NCBI GenBank assembly: GCA_963797835.1
Contig: CAWCRN010000003.1
Coordinates: 28,574 to 92,573 of the forward strand
Length of the DNA: 64,000 nt
Source: JBDTSW01 sp963797835
GTDB lineage: Bacteria; Actinomycetota; Thermoleophilia; Solirubrobacterales; 70-9
Direction: 5' to 3'
The notes beneath the pieces are model-generated. The model was not told where the DNA came from. It was given only the letters and a program-made list of their open reading frames with translations, and searched no databases. A program made the position numbers and the translations under genes. Positions 1 through 10,115 of this stretch are shown piece by piece (within the stretch, counting starts at the first letter, position 1; each line of letters starts with the position of its first letter).

Positions 1-91
1 CCTTTCCGGTTCCGTAGATTACGACCGCTCGACGCGGCGAAAGTCATCGCCCGCCGCGCCACCGAGCCGCTAAAGCCTCCCTCCGGTGTCG

Positions 92-1307
92 TCACCCGGC
101 AGCAGCACCGGCGCGTTGCCGCGCGTCGGAGCCGAGCAGCGCCGCCCGCATCAGCGCGCCGGCGCCGAAGCGGTCGCGCACCTCGTCGAGCGCCCGGTCG
201 AGGTCGGCGCCGCGGCGGCGCTCCAGCGGCAGCACGAGCTGCACACCCGCGCCCGTGTCGCTCAGCCCGCTCACCGCGATGCCCACGAGCGTCACCCCGC
301 GCCGCGCGATCATCGGCATCGCCGCCTCGAGCAGCGCCCGGGCCGCCGCGAGCACCGCGCCGGTGGCGTCCGTGGCCTCGGGCAGCGTCCGCGAGCGCGT
401 TGCGCGCGAGAAGTCACCGAAGCGGAGGCGCAGGGTGACGGTCCGCGCCAGCGCGCCCCGCCTTACGCATCCGCCGCGTCACCCGTTCCGTCACGTTCAC
501 CAGGGTGGCGTCGAGCTTGGCCCGCGGGTGAGGCCCGCGCCCGATCGCCCGCTGCGCCCCAACGGTGCGCCGCCGCCGATTCGCCCGCACCGCCCGCCGG
601 TCGCGGTCCCGGCCCCGGTTCGTGACGACGGCGTGGAGGGCCTTACCCGCAGCACGCCCCAGGATCTCCACCAGCTCCAGCTCCGAGCGCCGCGCGGCGT
701 CGGCGACCGTCGCGATCCCGTGCGAGTGGAGCTTGGCGGCGCTCGCCTCCCCCACCCCCCACACGCGCTCGATCGGCAGCGGGCGCAGGAACGCCGTCTC
801 GCGATCGGGCTCCACCACCAACAGGCCGTCGGGCTTCGCCGCCGCGCTGGCCATCTTCGCCAGCACCTTCGTCCGCGCCACCCCGACCGTGATCGGCAGC
901 CCCACCCGCTCCCGGACCCGCTGGCGCAGCCGGTTCGCGATCGCCACCGGCTGGCCCGAGATCCGCTCCAGCCCGCGCACGTCCAGGAACGCCTCCTCCA
1001 TCGAGAGCCCCTCCACCACCGGCGCGGTCTCGCGGAACACCGCGAACAGCTCCCGGCTGGCGTCGACATAGGACTCGAAGACGGGACTGACGAACACGGC
1101 ATCGGGACAAAGCCGCCGCGCCCGCGCGCCGCCCATCCCGCCCCGTACCCCGCAGGCCTTCGCGTGGTAGCTCGCCGCCATCACCACCCCGCCGCCCACG
1201 ATCACGGGCCGCCCCCGCAGGCTCGGATCGTCGCGCTGCGCCACCGAGGCGAAGAACGAATCGGCGTCGGCATGCAGGATCGAGGCCGTCCCGGATTGCA
1301 CTCCCAC
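92..1307 (-). CDS. dinB: DNA polymerase IV (Y-family), frameshifted
   Basis: Translesion DNA polymerase. The N-terminal part carries the metal-binding motif DADSFFASV, the second acidic motif SMEEAFLD and the helix-hairpin-helix stretch RVWGVGEASAAKL. The little-finger domain continues in another frame (TVTLRLRFGDFSRATRS to the stop at 92). The switch is at about 441-455, where dropping one base restores a ~405-residue protein, the normal family length. The GTG start at 1307 lies 3 nt after the stop of the HNH gene, with GGGGA upstream, suggesting coupling; GTG at 1301 is an alternative. Oddity: the usual SxDEA motif reads SMEEA, with Glu in place of the metal-ligand Asp. A sequencing error or a real lesion could explain the break. 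Identity is secure; an intact product is not. Confidence 0.85.
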
Positions 1308-1309
1308 GG

Positions 1310-2689
1310 CTACGGTCCCCGCTCCCGATTCTCCAGCAACCCCTCGACCGCCATCCCGTAGTCGAGGCGGTCGCCTCCATGACGCGGCACGCACGTGTCC
1401 CGCCCGGGGGCCTCCTGACCATCACCGCGGCAACGCCCGTTTCGCTCCACCACCGCCGTGGCGTGGCTCCGCGGAGCCGCGGGACAGGGGTCGAGCACCA
1501 CGCCGTCCGGTCGGCGGAACACGAGATCCTCACCGTCCCGCGTGATCGTGTAGCCGCGCTCGTGGACCATGCGGTGGTGCCGGCGACACAGCAGCACCAT
1601 GTTGTCGGCGGAGGTCTCGCCGCCGTCCGCCCAGTGCTCGATGTGATGCGCATCCGTGAAACGCCGGTGTTCGCACCCCGGGAACCGGCACCCTTTGTCG
1701 CGCGCTCGCAGCGCCCGCCTGATCGATCCCGGCACGGTTCGCGTCTTGCGCCCGACCGACAGCGGCCTGCCGTCGCGCTCGGCTACCGCGACCAGCGACG
1801 CGTCGCAGAGCACCCGGCGCGCCGTTTCCGGCGCCAACGCCGGGCCCTCGTCGATCCGCGCGCTGCCTTCGGCGGCGTCGACGTGGACGACCACCTGGTG
1901 CGCATCGCCGGCCGAGCGGCCCGGTCCCTCGCCGTCTCCGGCCAACGACGCCTCGGCCACCGCCACCAGCGCGTCCGCGTTCGACACCCGCGGTGTCGCG
2001 TGGCGGTCGTAGGGATCAGGGGGCTCGTCGCTCTGCGCACCGCGGTTGAGGTCGTCGCGCGCCGCCTCGAGCGCGCGCAGGACCACGGCCCCCTCCTCGG
2101 GCGCCAGCCGCGCGTTCAGCACGAAGGTGCCGTCCTCGTCCCACGAGTGCGTCACGTGCCGGCGCTCCTCGATGCGCTCGGCCTCCGACGCGCTCACCGC
2201 TCGCCGATACCCGCGCACCACCCGCTCGAGCTGTGACGCGGTGGCGTTCCGCGCCAGCTCGACCAGCTGCTCCTCGTTGCCCGGCTCCGCCACCCGCGCG
2301 ATCGCGCGCGCCTTGGAGTAGGAGAGCCGGCCGCACGCGAACGCGCCGCGCACCAGCGGCAGCTCGGTCAACCGCCTCGCGACGCGGACGTGGTCGCGCG
2401 CGGCGCGCTCGCTGATCGAGCACCGCCAGGCGACCCACTGCGCCGTCGAGTGACAGTCCCAATCGAGGTATGCCTCGCGCCGGTCGAACTCCGCCACGAG
2501 CTGCAGCCAGCGACAGGTCGCCGCGTAGATCTCCGCCGCCAGCGTCGTCACCTCGTCGGCGATGCGCTCCGTCGACATGGCGGCGATCTCCGGCTCGGAC
2601 GGCCCGCGCGGACGGTCGTGATCGCTCCCCAGCCGGGGCCGCTCGTCGAATGACAGCTCTTCGCGTGGCACGAACATGTGTTCGCTCAC
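1310..2689 (-). CDS. DUF222 / 13E12-type HNH endonuclease domain protein
   Basis: 459 residues. The N-terminal two thirds are the helical DUF222 region (DWDCHSTAQWVAWRCSIS, then GRLSYSKARAIARV). The C-terminal third has the HNH nuclease core CRFPGCEHRRFTDAHHIEHW followed by NMVLLCRRHH, with both Cys pairs and the DAHHIEHW histidines present. These 13E12-like proteins are abundant in actinobacteria; most have no known substrate and may derive from mobile DNA. The tail after VLDPCPAAP is low-complexity. It is the upstream partner of dinB on the same strand. A GGCTCCGCGGAGCC palindrome lies inside the coding region (1465-1478). Confidence 0.88.
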   Translation of the reverse strand: MSEHMFVPREELSFDERPRLGSDHDRPRGPSEPEIAAMSTERIADEVTTLAAEIYAATCRWLQLVAEFDRREAYLDWDCHSTAQWVAWRCSISERAARDHVRVARRLTELPLVRGAFACGRLSYSKARAIARVAEPGNEEQLVELARNATASQLERVVRGYRRAVSASEAERIEERRHVTHSWDEDGTFVLNARLAPEEGAVVLRALEAARDDLNRGAQSDEPPDPYDRHATPRVSNADALVAVAEASLAGDGEGPGRSAGDAHQVVVHVDAAEGSARIDEGPALAPETARRVLCDASLVAVAERDGRPLSVGRKTRTVPGSIRRALRARDKGCRFPGCEHRRFTDAHHIEHWADGGETSADNMVLLCRRHHRMVHERGYTITRDGEDLVFRRPDGVVLDPCPAAPRSHATAVVERNGRCRGDGQEAPGRDTCVPRHGGDRLDYGMAVEGLLENRERGP

Positions 2690-2793
2690 GCTACCTCGAC
2701 ACCGGGACGGAAAACGCCGGTTTCGGGCCCTCAGATCAGCAAGTCACACACTCGGCACGCAATCGGCACACATCCGCGCGCCTTCCGTCACAT

Positions 2794-2815
2794 CCGCGGC
2801 TCCGCGGAGCCGCGG
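2794..2815. repeat. Perfect 22-bp GC palindrome
   Basis: Eleven-base arms (CCGCGGCTCCG and its complement) meet without a spacer. The core GGCTCCGCGGAGCC recurs at 1465-1478, inside the HNH gene, and at 6378-6391, inside the CcmH gene. Here it lies between the HNH gene and the end of the VOC gene and could act as a terminator hairpin for the VOC gene (minus strand). Confidence 0.6.
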
Positions 2816-2830
2816 CGCCCGGCCGCGTCC

Positions 2831-3628
2831 CTATTCGCCGATGGTGATCTTCGTGATGCTGAAGGTCGCCCCCGCGGGGTCGGCGATCACCGCGTGGCGG
2901 AAGAAGTCGGTGTCGAACGCGTCGACCACGGCGCGGCCCCCGCTGCCGGTGGCCGTGGCCAGCGCCGAATCGACGTCGTCGACCCAGAAGTCGTTCAGCC
3001 AGTGCGCACCGCCTTGGTCCGGGCCCGCCGCGACCATCCCCGCCACAACATCGCGTGGCACGGGCTGCTCGGGCTCACCGCCCACGTACCCGGACAGTTT
3101 GAACATGGTGGGGGCGTCCTCGCCCTCGCCGAACCTCTCCGTCTCCCACCCGAATACCTGGGAGTAGAAGGCCTCGGCGGCCTCGCGATCCGGGGTGTGG
3201 AGCTGGGCCCAGGCCCACGCGCCGGGCTCGTTCACCGCCTGAGCGCCGCCGTGGCTGCCGAGCTCCCAGAGGCTGAAGTGAGCGCCCGCTGGATCGGCGA
3301 CGACCGCGATCCTCCCTCCGTCCAGCGCGTCGAAGGGGCCGAGACGAACGCTGCCCCCCGCGTCGGTGATGCGCCCGGCGGCCTCCTCGGCGTCCTCCAC
3401 CTGCACATTGGTCATCCACGCTGCCGGGCGGTGCGCCTCCTCGGCTGGGAGCTGGCCGATCATCGCGACGTCGCGGCCGCGCAGCCGGCACATATATGGC
3501 CCGCCCGACTCCCCCTCGCACTCCCACCCGAACACCGCGGCGTAGAAGTCAGCCGCCGCGTCGGCGTCCGACTGCCACGTGTCGACCCAGCACGGGACTC
3601 CGTGCTGGAAGCCGTCGCGTTCGCTCAT
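2831..3628 (-). CDS. Two-domain VOC family protein (glyoxalase/bleomycin-resistance fold)
   Basis: 265 residues made of two vicinal-oxygen-chelate halves. The first runs from HGVPCWVDTWQSDADAAADFYAAVFGW to DPAGAHFSLWE, the second from EPGAWAWAQLHTPDREAAEAFYSQVFGW to ADPAGATFSITKI. The ADPAG..F pattern marks the end of each half. The family includes glyoxalases, dioxygenases and resistance proteins, and the substrate cannot be told from sequence. Similar tandem-VOC proteins are common and uncharacterised in actinobacteria. The gene stands alone, with the FAD oxidase upstream on the same strand about 140 nt away. Confidence 0.85.
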   Translation of the reverse strand: MSERDGFQHGVPCWVDTWQSDADAAADFYAAVFGWECEGESGGPYMCRLRGRDVAMIGQLPAEEAHRPAAWMTNVQVEDAEEAAGRITDAGGSVRLGPFDALDGGRIAVVADPAGAHFSLWELGSHGGAQAVNEPGAWAWAQLHTPDREAAEAFYSQVFGWETERFGEGEDAPTMFKLSGYVGGEPEQPVPRDVVAGMVAAGPDQGGAHWLNDFWVDDVDSALATATGSGGRAVVDAFDTDFFRHAVIADPAGATFSITKITIGE

Positions 3629-3765
3629 CCGCCACCTCCGTTTCAGTCGCTTGGTCCCTTGGACTCCGAGGGACGCGCCAACTCATCGGCCGCCCCCGGG
3701 TCCCCTTGTGGTACGACGATCCCCGACGGTGGGGCGCCTTCGTCAGGCAGCGATCGCGGCCTGAA

Positions 3766-5196
3766 TCAACTCGGCGCGATGTTGTTGTTGAGCCGGAACA
3801 GGTTGTCCGGGTCGTACTTCGCCTTGATCTCCCGCAGGCGCTCGAGGTTCGGGCCGTGACCGCTGTCGACCCCGACGTCCGCGCCCTCGTCCGCGATCCC
3901 GGTGAAGTTGAGATACACGGAGCCGGTCCCGAGCTCGTGGACCTGTGACCAGGTATCCCGCACCCAGGACACGACCGCCTCGTCGTCGGCCTCGTCCTCC
4001 CAGTTGCCGTCGATCGAGACCATCCAGTTCGCCGCCCGCTCTGGGTAGGCGGTGTCCTCCGCTCCGACCTCGTTGATCGCGCCGCCCATCATGAAGACGA
4101 TCATGAACGTCCTCGCCGAGGGTCGCTCCTGTGCGCGCGGCGCGAGGATGTCGATCATCTCGTCGGTGAGCTCGTCGACGAACGTGGACTTCCAGTAGCT
4201 GCGAAGCGTGCCGCGCTGGAAGAACTCGTCGAACGCCTGCTGGATCCCGCCGAACGGCAGGATCTGCGAGATGTCGGCCAGCGGCGTCCCGAACTCGCGC
4301 AGCGGCTGCAGGACCTTCATCCCCTCGTCGGGGTCCCCCGAGTAAACGGCGACGACGTTCACGAACGGCGTGTTGTGGATCTCCGGAGGTATGTTCTCGC
4401 TCGCCGGCAGCGTCGTACACCCGGAGAGCGCGGACACCTCGTCGGGTGCGGTGGCGGCCCAGTCGCGGAACTTGCGCCAGACGTCGGCCGCCTGGTCGGC
4501 CGGGTAGAAGACGCCGGCGAGGGCGTTCATCGGTCCGTGCGGGTGGAGGCCGAACGTCAGCGACGTGGCGACGCCGAAGTTCCCCCCGCCCCCGCGGATC
4601 GCCCAGAAGAGGTCGGGATTGACGTCGCTCGATGCCGTACGCACCTCGCCGTCCGCGCACACCAGCTGCGCCGAGAGCAGGCTGTCGCACGACAAGCCGT
4701 ACTTCCGTCGCACCCATCCCTCGCCGCCGCCGAGCACGAGCCCGGCCACGCCCGTGTCGGAGACGATGCCGCCCGGAGCGATGAGCCCGAAGGGCTGCGT
4801 CTCGCGGTCGACGTCGCCCCAGAGCGCGCCGCCCTCAACGACGACCGTGCGCCCGTCGGGGTCGACGACGACGCCGTTCATCGACGCGAGATCGATCAGC
4901 ATCCCATCGTCGACGCTCGACAGGCCCGCCACCGAGTGACCGCCACCGCGCACCGCGGTGAGCAGCCCGTGCTCGCGCGCGAAGTTCACAGCGTCGACTA
5001 CGTCGGCGGTCCCCGAGGCCTGGACGACGATCGCGGGCCGGCCGGGGTTCATCGAGTTGTAGACGGGGCGCACTGCCGCGTACCCCGGGTCGTCGGGGGT
5101 CAGGACGTCCCCCCGGATCGACATTCGAAGCTCCTCAAGCGCCTCGTCCGATACCCCGATCGGCGTCCCGGTGACGGTCGCTACGTCCGTAGCCAT
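3766..5196 (-). CDS. FAD-linked oxidase, BBE-type (berberine bridge enzyme-like)
   Basis: 476 residues. The FAD_binding_4 domain contains RAVRGGGHSVAGLSSVDDG, where the histidine of GGGHS is the expected covalent flavin attachment site. VLGGGEGWVRRKYGLSCD and LFWAIRGGGGNFGVAT follow. The C-terminal BBE motif KYDPDNLFRLNNNI is present. No cysteine sits at the second flavin-linking position, so a monocovalent flavin is likely. The family oxidises alcohols, sugars or alkaloid-like substrates with O2; the substrate is unknown here. A second, distant member at 37682-39081 lacks the histidine. The start ATG at 5196 precedes MATDVATVTG. Confidence 0.88.
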   Translation of the reverse strand: MATDVATVTGTPIGVSDEALEELRMSIRGDVLTPDDPGYAAVRPVYNSMNPGRPAIVVQASGTADVVDAVNFAREHGLLTAVRGGGHSVAGLSSVDDGMLIDLASMNGVVVDPDGRTVVVEGGALWGDVDRETQPFGLIAPGGIVSDTGVAGLVLGGGEGWVRRKYGLSCDSLLSAQLVCADGEVRTASSDVNPDLFWAIRGGGGNFGVATSLTFGLHPHGPMNALAGVFYPADQAADVWRKFRDWAATAPDEVSALSGCTTLPASENIPPEIHNTPFVNVVAVYSGDPDEGMKVLQPLREFGTPLADISQILPFGGIQQAFDEFFQRGTLRSYWKSTFVDELTDEMIDILAPRAQERPSARTFMIVFMMGGAINEVGAEDTAYPERAANWMVSIDGNWEDEADDEAVVSWVRDTWSQVHELGTGSVYLNFTGIADEGADVGVDSGHGPNLERLREIKAKYDPDNLFRLNNNIAPS

Positions 5197-5269
5197 GACG
5201 TGCCCCCTTCAAGGTCGATGTCGACCTCGACCCTATCGCAGGCGTCCCCATCGTGCTTTGGAGAATTCA

Positions 5270-5342
5270 AGCGGACGACGGGTCTCGAACCCGCGACCTC
5301 GAGCTTGGGAAGCTCGCGCTCTACCTGCTGAGCTACGTCCGC
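5270..5342 (-). tRNA. tRNA-Gly (anticodon CCC)
   Basis: Cloverleaf on the minus strand: acceptor GCGGACG/CGTCCGC, D-arm GCTC...GAGC, anticodon stem CGAGC/GCTCG around loop TTCCCAA (anticodon CCC), T-arm GCGGG TTCGAGA CCCGT, discriminator T. CCA is not encoded. About 73 nt. Confidence 0.95.
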
Positions 5343-5466
5343 ATTGGCGCGGGATTCTAGGCGTCGCCGTCCTCGCCGGACGACGGGCTCGGCCGCCCGA
5401 CTCGCGGCTCCGCCACTCTGACCAGGTTTGCCGGCCTCCGGTGCCGAAGACCCTACGCTTCCGCGC

Positions 5467-5991
5467 GTGAGCGCGCGCGCCTTCGTGATCGTCATGGCGG
5501 CCATCGCCCTCGTCGCCCTGCTCGGGTTCGGGCTGGTGAGCAAGGGCGAGGGCGGGATCACCGTCGGCGAGCCGCCCGCCGAGGGCGAGCTGCCGTTCCT
5601 CGACCCCACCGCGTCGGGCACGGCCTCGCTCGCCGACTACGAGGGCGAGTGGGTGCTGGCGAACGTCTGGGCCTCGTGGTGCGAGCCCTGCCGCGCCGAG
5701 TCCCCCGCGCTCCAGGACTTCGCCGAGCGAAACGACGGCCAGGTGACCGTGATCGGCATCGACACCCAGGACAACACCGACGACGCGCTCGAGTTCGTCG
5801 ACGAGTTCGGCCTCACCTACGAGCAGCTCCACGACGGCTCCGGCGCCTACGCCGACGACCTCGGCACCACCGGGGTGCCCGAGACCGTCCTGATCGACCC
5901 CGACGGCAACGTCGCCTTCCACTACCCCGGAGCGGTGGACGAGGACATCCTGACCGGGCAGGTCGAGCCGCTCATCAGGGGCGACGCGTGA
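5467..5991 (+). CDS. TlpA-like thioredoxin-fold protein (CcmG/ResA type)
   Basis: Membrane-anchored extracytoplasmic thiol-disulfide reductase. An N-terminal signal anchor (AFVIVMAAIALVALLGFGL) is followed by a thioredoxin fold with active site WASWCEPCRAE and the cis-proline loop TTGVPETVLIDPDG. Such proteins keep the apocytochrome c haem-binding cysteines reduced. The next gene, overlapping by one base, is CcmH-like, which supports a cytochrome c maturation role. GTG at 5467 is chosen because the -10 hexamer TACGCT (5454-5459) lies 7 nt upstream, suggesting a leaderless mRNA. A TTG at 5428 is the alternative. Confidence 0.85.
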   Translation: MSARAFVIVMAAIALVALLGFGLVSKGEGGITVGEPPAEGELPFLDPTASGTASLADYEGEWVLANVWASWCEPCRAESPALQDFAERNDGQVTVIGIDTQDNTDDALEFVDEFGLTYEQLHDGSGAYADDLGTTGVPETVLIDPDGNVAFHYPGAVDEDILTGQVEPLIRGDA

Positions 5992-6485
5992 TGCGCCGGG
6001 TGCTCCTGCTCTCCCTCACTGCCTCGATCCTCCTCGCGGCTGGCCAGGCGACGGCCCTCGGCCAGGAACCCGAGCCTCAGACCAACCTCGCCGACATCTC
6101 CGACGAGGTGATGTGCCCGGTCTGCGGCGTGCCGCTCGAGCTCGCCCAGGAGGCGCCCCAGGCCGAGGCCGAGCGCGACTTCATCCGCGAGCTGATCGCC
6201 GAGGGCAAGACCAAGGACGAGGTCAAGGACGCGCTCGTCGCCGAGTACGGCGAGAACGTGCTCGCGGTCCCCGGCGACGACGGCTTCGGCCTGGCAGCCT
6301 GGCTGATCCCGATCGCGGCCTTCATCACAGCCGCGATCGCAATCGGTATCGCCCTGCGCAGATGGCGTCACACAAACGGCTCCGCGGAGCCGCGGGGCGA
6401 CGGGACGGCGGGGCCCGCAGGGGACGCCGCGGACGCGGAGGGCGCGAAGCGGCTCGACGAGGACATGGCGCGCTACGACCTGTAG
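5991..6485 (+). CDS. ccmH: CcmH-like cytochrome c biogenesis protein
   Basis: 164 residues. A signal peptide (VLLLSLTASILLAAGQATA) leads into a small domain with the redox motif EVMCPVCGVPLELA and the helix RDFIRELIAEGKTKDEVKDALVAEYGENVL. A transmembrane helix (AAWLIPIAAFITAAIAIGIAL) and a short cytosolic tail follow. CcmH proteins accept disulfides from apocytochrome c together with the TlpA/CcmG partner encoded just upstream (TGATG overlap). The canonical LRCPxCQ is here MCPVCG, as in many Gram-positive versions. A GGCTCCGCGGAGCC palindrome falls in the cytosolic-tail codons. Confidence 0.87.
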   Translation: MRRVLLLSLTASILLAAGQATALGQEPEPQTNLADISDEVMCPVCGVPLELAQEAPQAEAERDFIRELIAEGKTKDEVKDALVAEYGENVLAVPGDDGFGLAAWLIPIAAFITAAIAIGIALRRWRHTNGSAEPRGDGTAGPAGDAADAEGAKRLDEDMARYDL

Positions 6486-6513
6486 GGGAGTCTGGGGTTA
6501 AGCTCACCGGTCC

Positions 6514-7238
6514 ATGGGTGAGACCGAGGGCGGGAGTCGATCCGGGACGGCAGGGCCCCCGCACCACGCGACTGTCGTTGCCTGGCTGGCGCTCTTCATC
6601 GCGCTCGGCGGGGTCGCGAGCGGGCTGCCGGGCTCCAACGGGGTCGGCCCGGCCGATATCCGCGACGGCGCCGTGCGCTCGTCGGAGGTCAAGGACGCGA
6701 CCATCAAGGAGCCCGACCTCGCCGACGCGGCCGTGACCCCCTTCAAGATCGGCCCCACCCCGGCCGCGCGAGTCGATACGCCTGCGCAGGCGCCCGGGTG
6801 TGCCGCCCAAGTGATTGAGGACGCTGCGAAGCGAGGTCGTCCAGTTCTCGATCGAGGCATTCGATACGCAGGGACCTGCACACGACTCCGCCAGCCGACT
6901 GTGCGGCTGGGAGCGCAGTCACGGCTGACAGCACCGATCGATGGGATCTACGCCGTGATGCGCCAGGTCGCATGGCCGCAGCGACTCAGACGGTTCGCGG
7001 TGCTGCAGCCCTGCTCAAGACGGACATCCGGTGGATCCGTCGCTGATCGCTACGTGAGCACGTCCGCGGATCAGCCGGGAATGCGACGGTTCAATCAGCT
7101 TGGAACCATCATCGACCTTACCGCGGGCGAGTACGTCGAAGCTCCAGGTGAGCCAGCAGGGCGCAGGCAGTGACCTCGACCCTCAGCTCCCAGCTGGACA
7201 ACTACATGTCGATGGCCTGGATCGGCCCCGCTCCCTAG
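6514..7238 (+). pseudogene. Secreted/anchored hypothetical protein, frameshifted
   Basis: The intact N-terminus has a signal anchor (ATVVAWLALFIALGGVASG) and a GPADIRDGAVRSSEVKDATI repeat-like stretch typical of a large Solirubrobacterales family of unknown function. After about 6810 the recognisable family sequence (VVQFSIEAFDTQGPAHDSAS) is in another frame. It returns to the first frame for SRLTAPIDGIYAV. Near 7141 an extra A moves the end into a third frame (YMSMAWIGPAP, stop at 7236-7238). The original protein would be ~240 residues. The stop shares the four bases CTAG with the convergent gene. ATG 6514 follows a TAAGCT -10 element by 9 nt. Confidence 0.6.
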
Positions 7239-10115
7239 CCTCGCGGGACCACCGTCACCTTGCGGTCCTGCGTGGTCGCCGTCTTGTAGGGCCACCCCGT
7301 CTCCTTGGCCACCTTGAGCCGGAACCGGAAGCTCGTCGGGCGCAGGTAGTAGGGGCCGAAGCGGAAGTCGAAGCTCCAGCGGCCGCTGCCTTTGGTGCGA
7401 AAGGCCTGACGAACGGTGTCCCAACCCTCGGGGCGACGCACCTGCAGCTCGACGAGCTTGCCGCCAGCGGGAAGCTCCGCACCGGCGCGCTTGACCCGTC
7501 CCTGGAACCGGAAGCGCTCGCCGACGCGGGGTCGCTTCTGGGTTGACGCGAGGCTCGCACCGCCGCGAACGCCCAGGTCAAGCTGCTCGGACGAGGCATC
7601 GGTCAGCGAGTGCGAGCCGGCGAACACCGCGGTGACCTCTCGCGAGGGCCCGGGCGGCAGGACGATCGCGAAGCGGCCGTCCCCGTCAGTGATGGCCTCG
7701 CGTGTGCGCTCCGACTGCGTCGAGCCAAGGTCGAAGGTCTCCGTCACGGCGACCGACTCGCCGCCGAGCGGCTCGCCGGCAGCGTCGACGAGGCGGCCGT
7801 CGAGACGGGACTGGCGGCCGTAGGGCACGGTCAGTCGCTCGCGGCCAGATCCCAGGTCGGCACGAAGCTCGGTCTCGACCTTGAGCGGAACCTCGAGCAC
7901 CATCTCCGAACCGTCGAGGCGCTGGGTGGTGACTGCCTGATTGCCGGCTGCGTCGGTCGCCGTAGCCTGGAGTTCATAGGCGCCGTCGGGGAGCGTCTCC
8001 GACGGCATCCGCGCCTCGAGGGCTCCGGTCACCCGCTCTGTCGCGAGCGGCGTCCAGCTCGTCGCGCCCTGCGCGCGGTAGCTGATGAGCCCACCCTCGA
8101 GGCCGGAGAGCGCATCGGCGACCGGGGCGCGCACCAGTTCCGGGTCGGCCGGATCCTGGGCGTTCGCGAAGGCGACTTCCGGGGCGGTGGTATCGAGCCG
8201 CACGCGCGCGACTCCGGGCTGGCTGTTCGCGGGCACCCCACCCCCGCCGGGATCACCGTCGTTCTCGTTGCCCGCGAGGTCTCGCGCCCAGAAGCGGATC
8301 TCGTGGTCGCCCTCCTCGTCGAGCACGTGGACGACCTCGTTGTCGGGATCGGCGATCACCGGGCCGCCGTTGATCCGCAGGGCGGTGCGGGGCTGGCCGT
8401 CGTCACCTGCCTCTGCCTGCATCCCCGATAGCGCATCGGTCGCCCGGGCGATCAGGGTCGGTGGCTGGTTCGTCCAGCCGCTCGGTGCCCCGAGCAGCTC
8501 GCGTGGTTGGGTCGGTCCGGTCGGCGCGAATCTCGACGTGGGTGACTCCTGTCGAGCGCAGCCCAGCACCCGACGCGGCCGCGATGTGGATCCAGCTCGA
8601 CCCATCGGGGACGCTCGCCAGCGAGCGCTCGCGCGGGGCGCTCACCGGGTGGGTGATCTCGGAGGCGACGCAGGTGGCGGGATCGGGGTCGGCCGAGGTC
8701 TCGCACGGGTTGGTGTTGGGGAAGGAGTCGACGGCGACCGCGTAGCCGTCGAGGCCGGACACGCCGACCTGCGCCCGGCTCTGACCACGTCTGCTTGTAG
8801 GTCAGAGACAGCTCGCGCCGGCTGAGCCAGCCGGATGGTGGCGTTGCAGCCGGCGGTCCGGGCGGCTGGTCGTCGAAGCGCAGGGTGGCCGTCGCCGCCG
8901 CCTCCTGCGCTCGGCGTTGCCAGCCGCGTCGCGAAGCCACACTCGGAGCTTGTACGCGCCCGGCTACGGGAACGTGCCTGTCGAAGCTGCGTCAAGGCGA
9001 GCCGCGACTGAACACCGGCCCCTCAACGGTCACCCCATCCTCATCCTCGATCCGATACCACGCCCCGTCGATGGGAGCTGCTCCAGCGGGCTGCTCCGGG
9101 TTCTCCCAGGCGATATCGAAGCTGTTGGTCAGGGCGCCAGTCGTCGCCACCGACCACGTGTAGGCCGATGGGGACGCCGGGCCCGTCGTTGTCGACGCGG
9201 ACCAGGTGCGACTCGCAGGTGCGGTTGACGGCTGCGGAGCCGAAGTCCTCGGCGCAGACCTCGACCGTGTTCTGGCCTTCGACGAAGGGGCCTTCGCTCG
9301 TGTCGAGGTCGAACGAGGCGACCTGATCGGTCTCGCACGGGCTCATCCGGGCGACCAGGTCGCGGTCGGGGATCGTGGCGCAATCGAATACACGCTGGGC
9401 TGCGGTGGCGCCGTTCACCTCGACCTCGATCCTGCGCACCCCGCCGCCGGCGTCCTCGGCCGAGACCGCCAACGACTGGGTGTCACTGCGCCAGCCCGAA
9501 CCGAGTAGCGAGCCGTCGAGCAGGATCTCCGGCGAGGAGGCATCGTTGACCGTCAGCCGCAGGTTCCGGATGCGAGTCGTGGCGTTGGACGACTCGGCAC
9601 ATGCCGGCTCACCTCCGGGTTCGCAGCGAAGCCGCGCGCTGAGTGCCGCCCGGCCGGCGCCCGGCGCGGCCGACCACCCGTATTGGCTCCAGCCGTCGCT
9701 GTCGCCCTGGGCGATCACGTGCGCGCCCTGCCCGGCGGACCCGCTCACGTAGAGCGAGGGGGCGTGGGCGGCATCGCGCGCCATGCGCGCCTGAAGCTCG
9801 ACGTCCACGATCTCCCCGCCCAGCGGCGCCGCGTAGCGCCAGGCCCCGGAGCGCCCACTCCCGGCGGGCTCGACGTTGTCCACCATCAGGGCCTGCTGCT
9901 CGCCCTGGCACTGGTCCCGCGCCTCGTAGGCGGGCCCGTCGACCACCGCGACGGCGTCAGGAGCCGCCGGGTTGAGCCCGGCAGCCGCCGCATCGCACTG
10001 GCGTACGACGTACGTGCCCGCCATGGCCGGGACCGGCGACCGCCATCGTCAGGCCAAGGGTGATCATGACGGCCCAGCCCCCGAGACCGGCACGAGCACA
10101 GCGCCAACCCCTCAC
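7235..10115 (-). pseudogene. Large secreted Ig/bacterial-adhesion-like repeat protein, multiple frameshifts
   Basis: Pieces of one ~950-residue exoprotein in successive frames. In order they are: a signal peptide (GGWAVMITLGLTMAVAGP) starting at GTG 10115; MAGTYVVRQCDAAAAGLNP with a lectin-like region; DIAWENPEQPAGAAPIDG; KLRVWLRDAAGNAER; GLDGYAVAVDSFPNTNPC; and the long C-terminal part with repeated ATDAAGNQ and RLDTTAP Ig-like motifs, ending FRFRLKVAKETGWPYKT. Breaks lie near 10031 (CCC for CC), 9140, 9010, 8930, 8785 and 8610, plus an in-frame stop near 8973. The start overlaps the stop of the sigma/anti-sigma gene (GTGA). It is a candidate surface sensor or adhesin of that system. Read errors or real decay could explain the damage. 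Confidence 0.65.
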
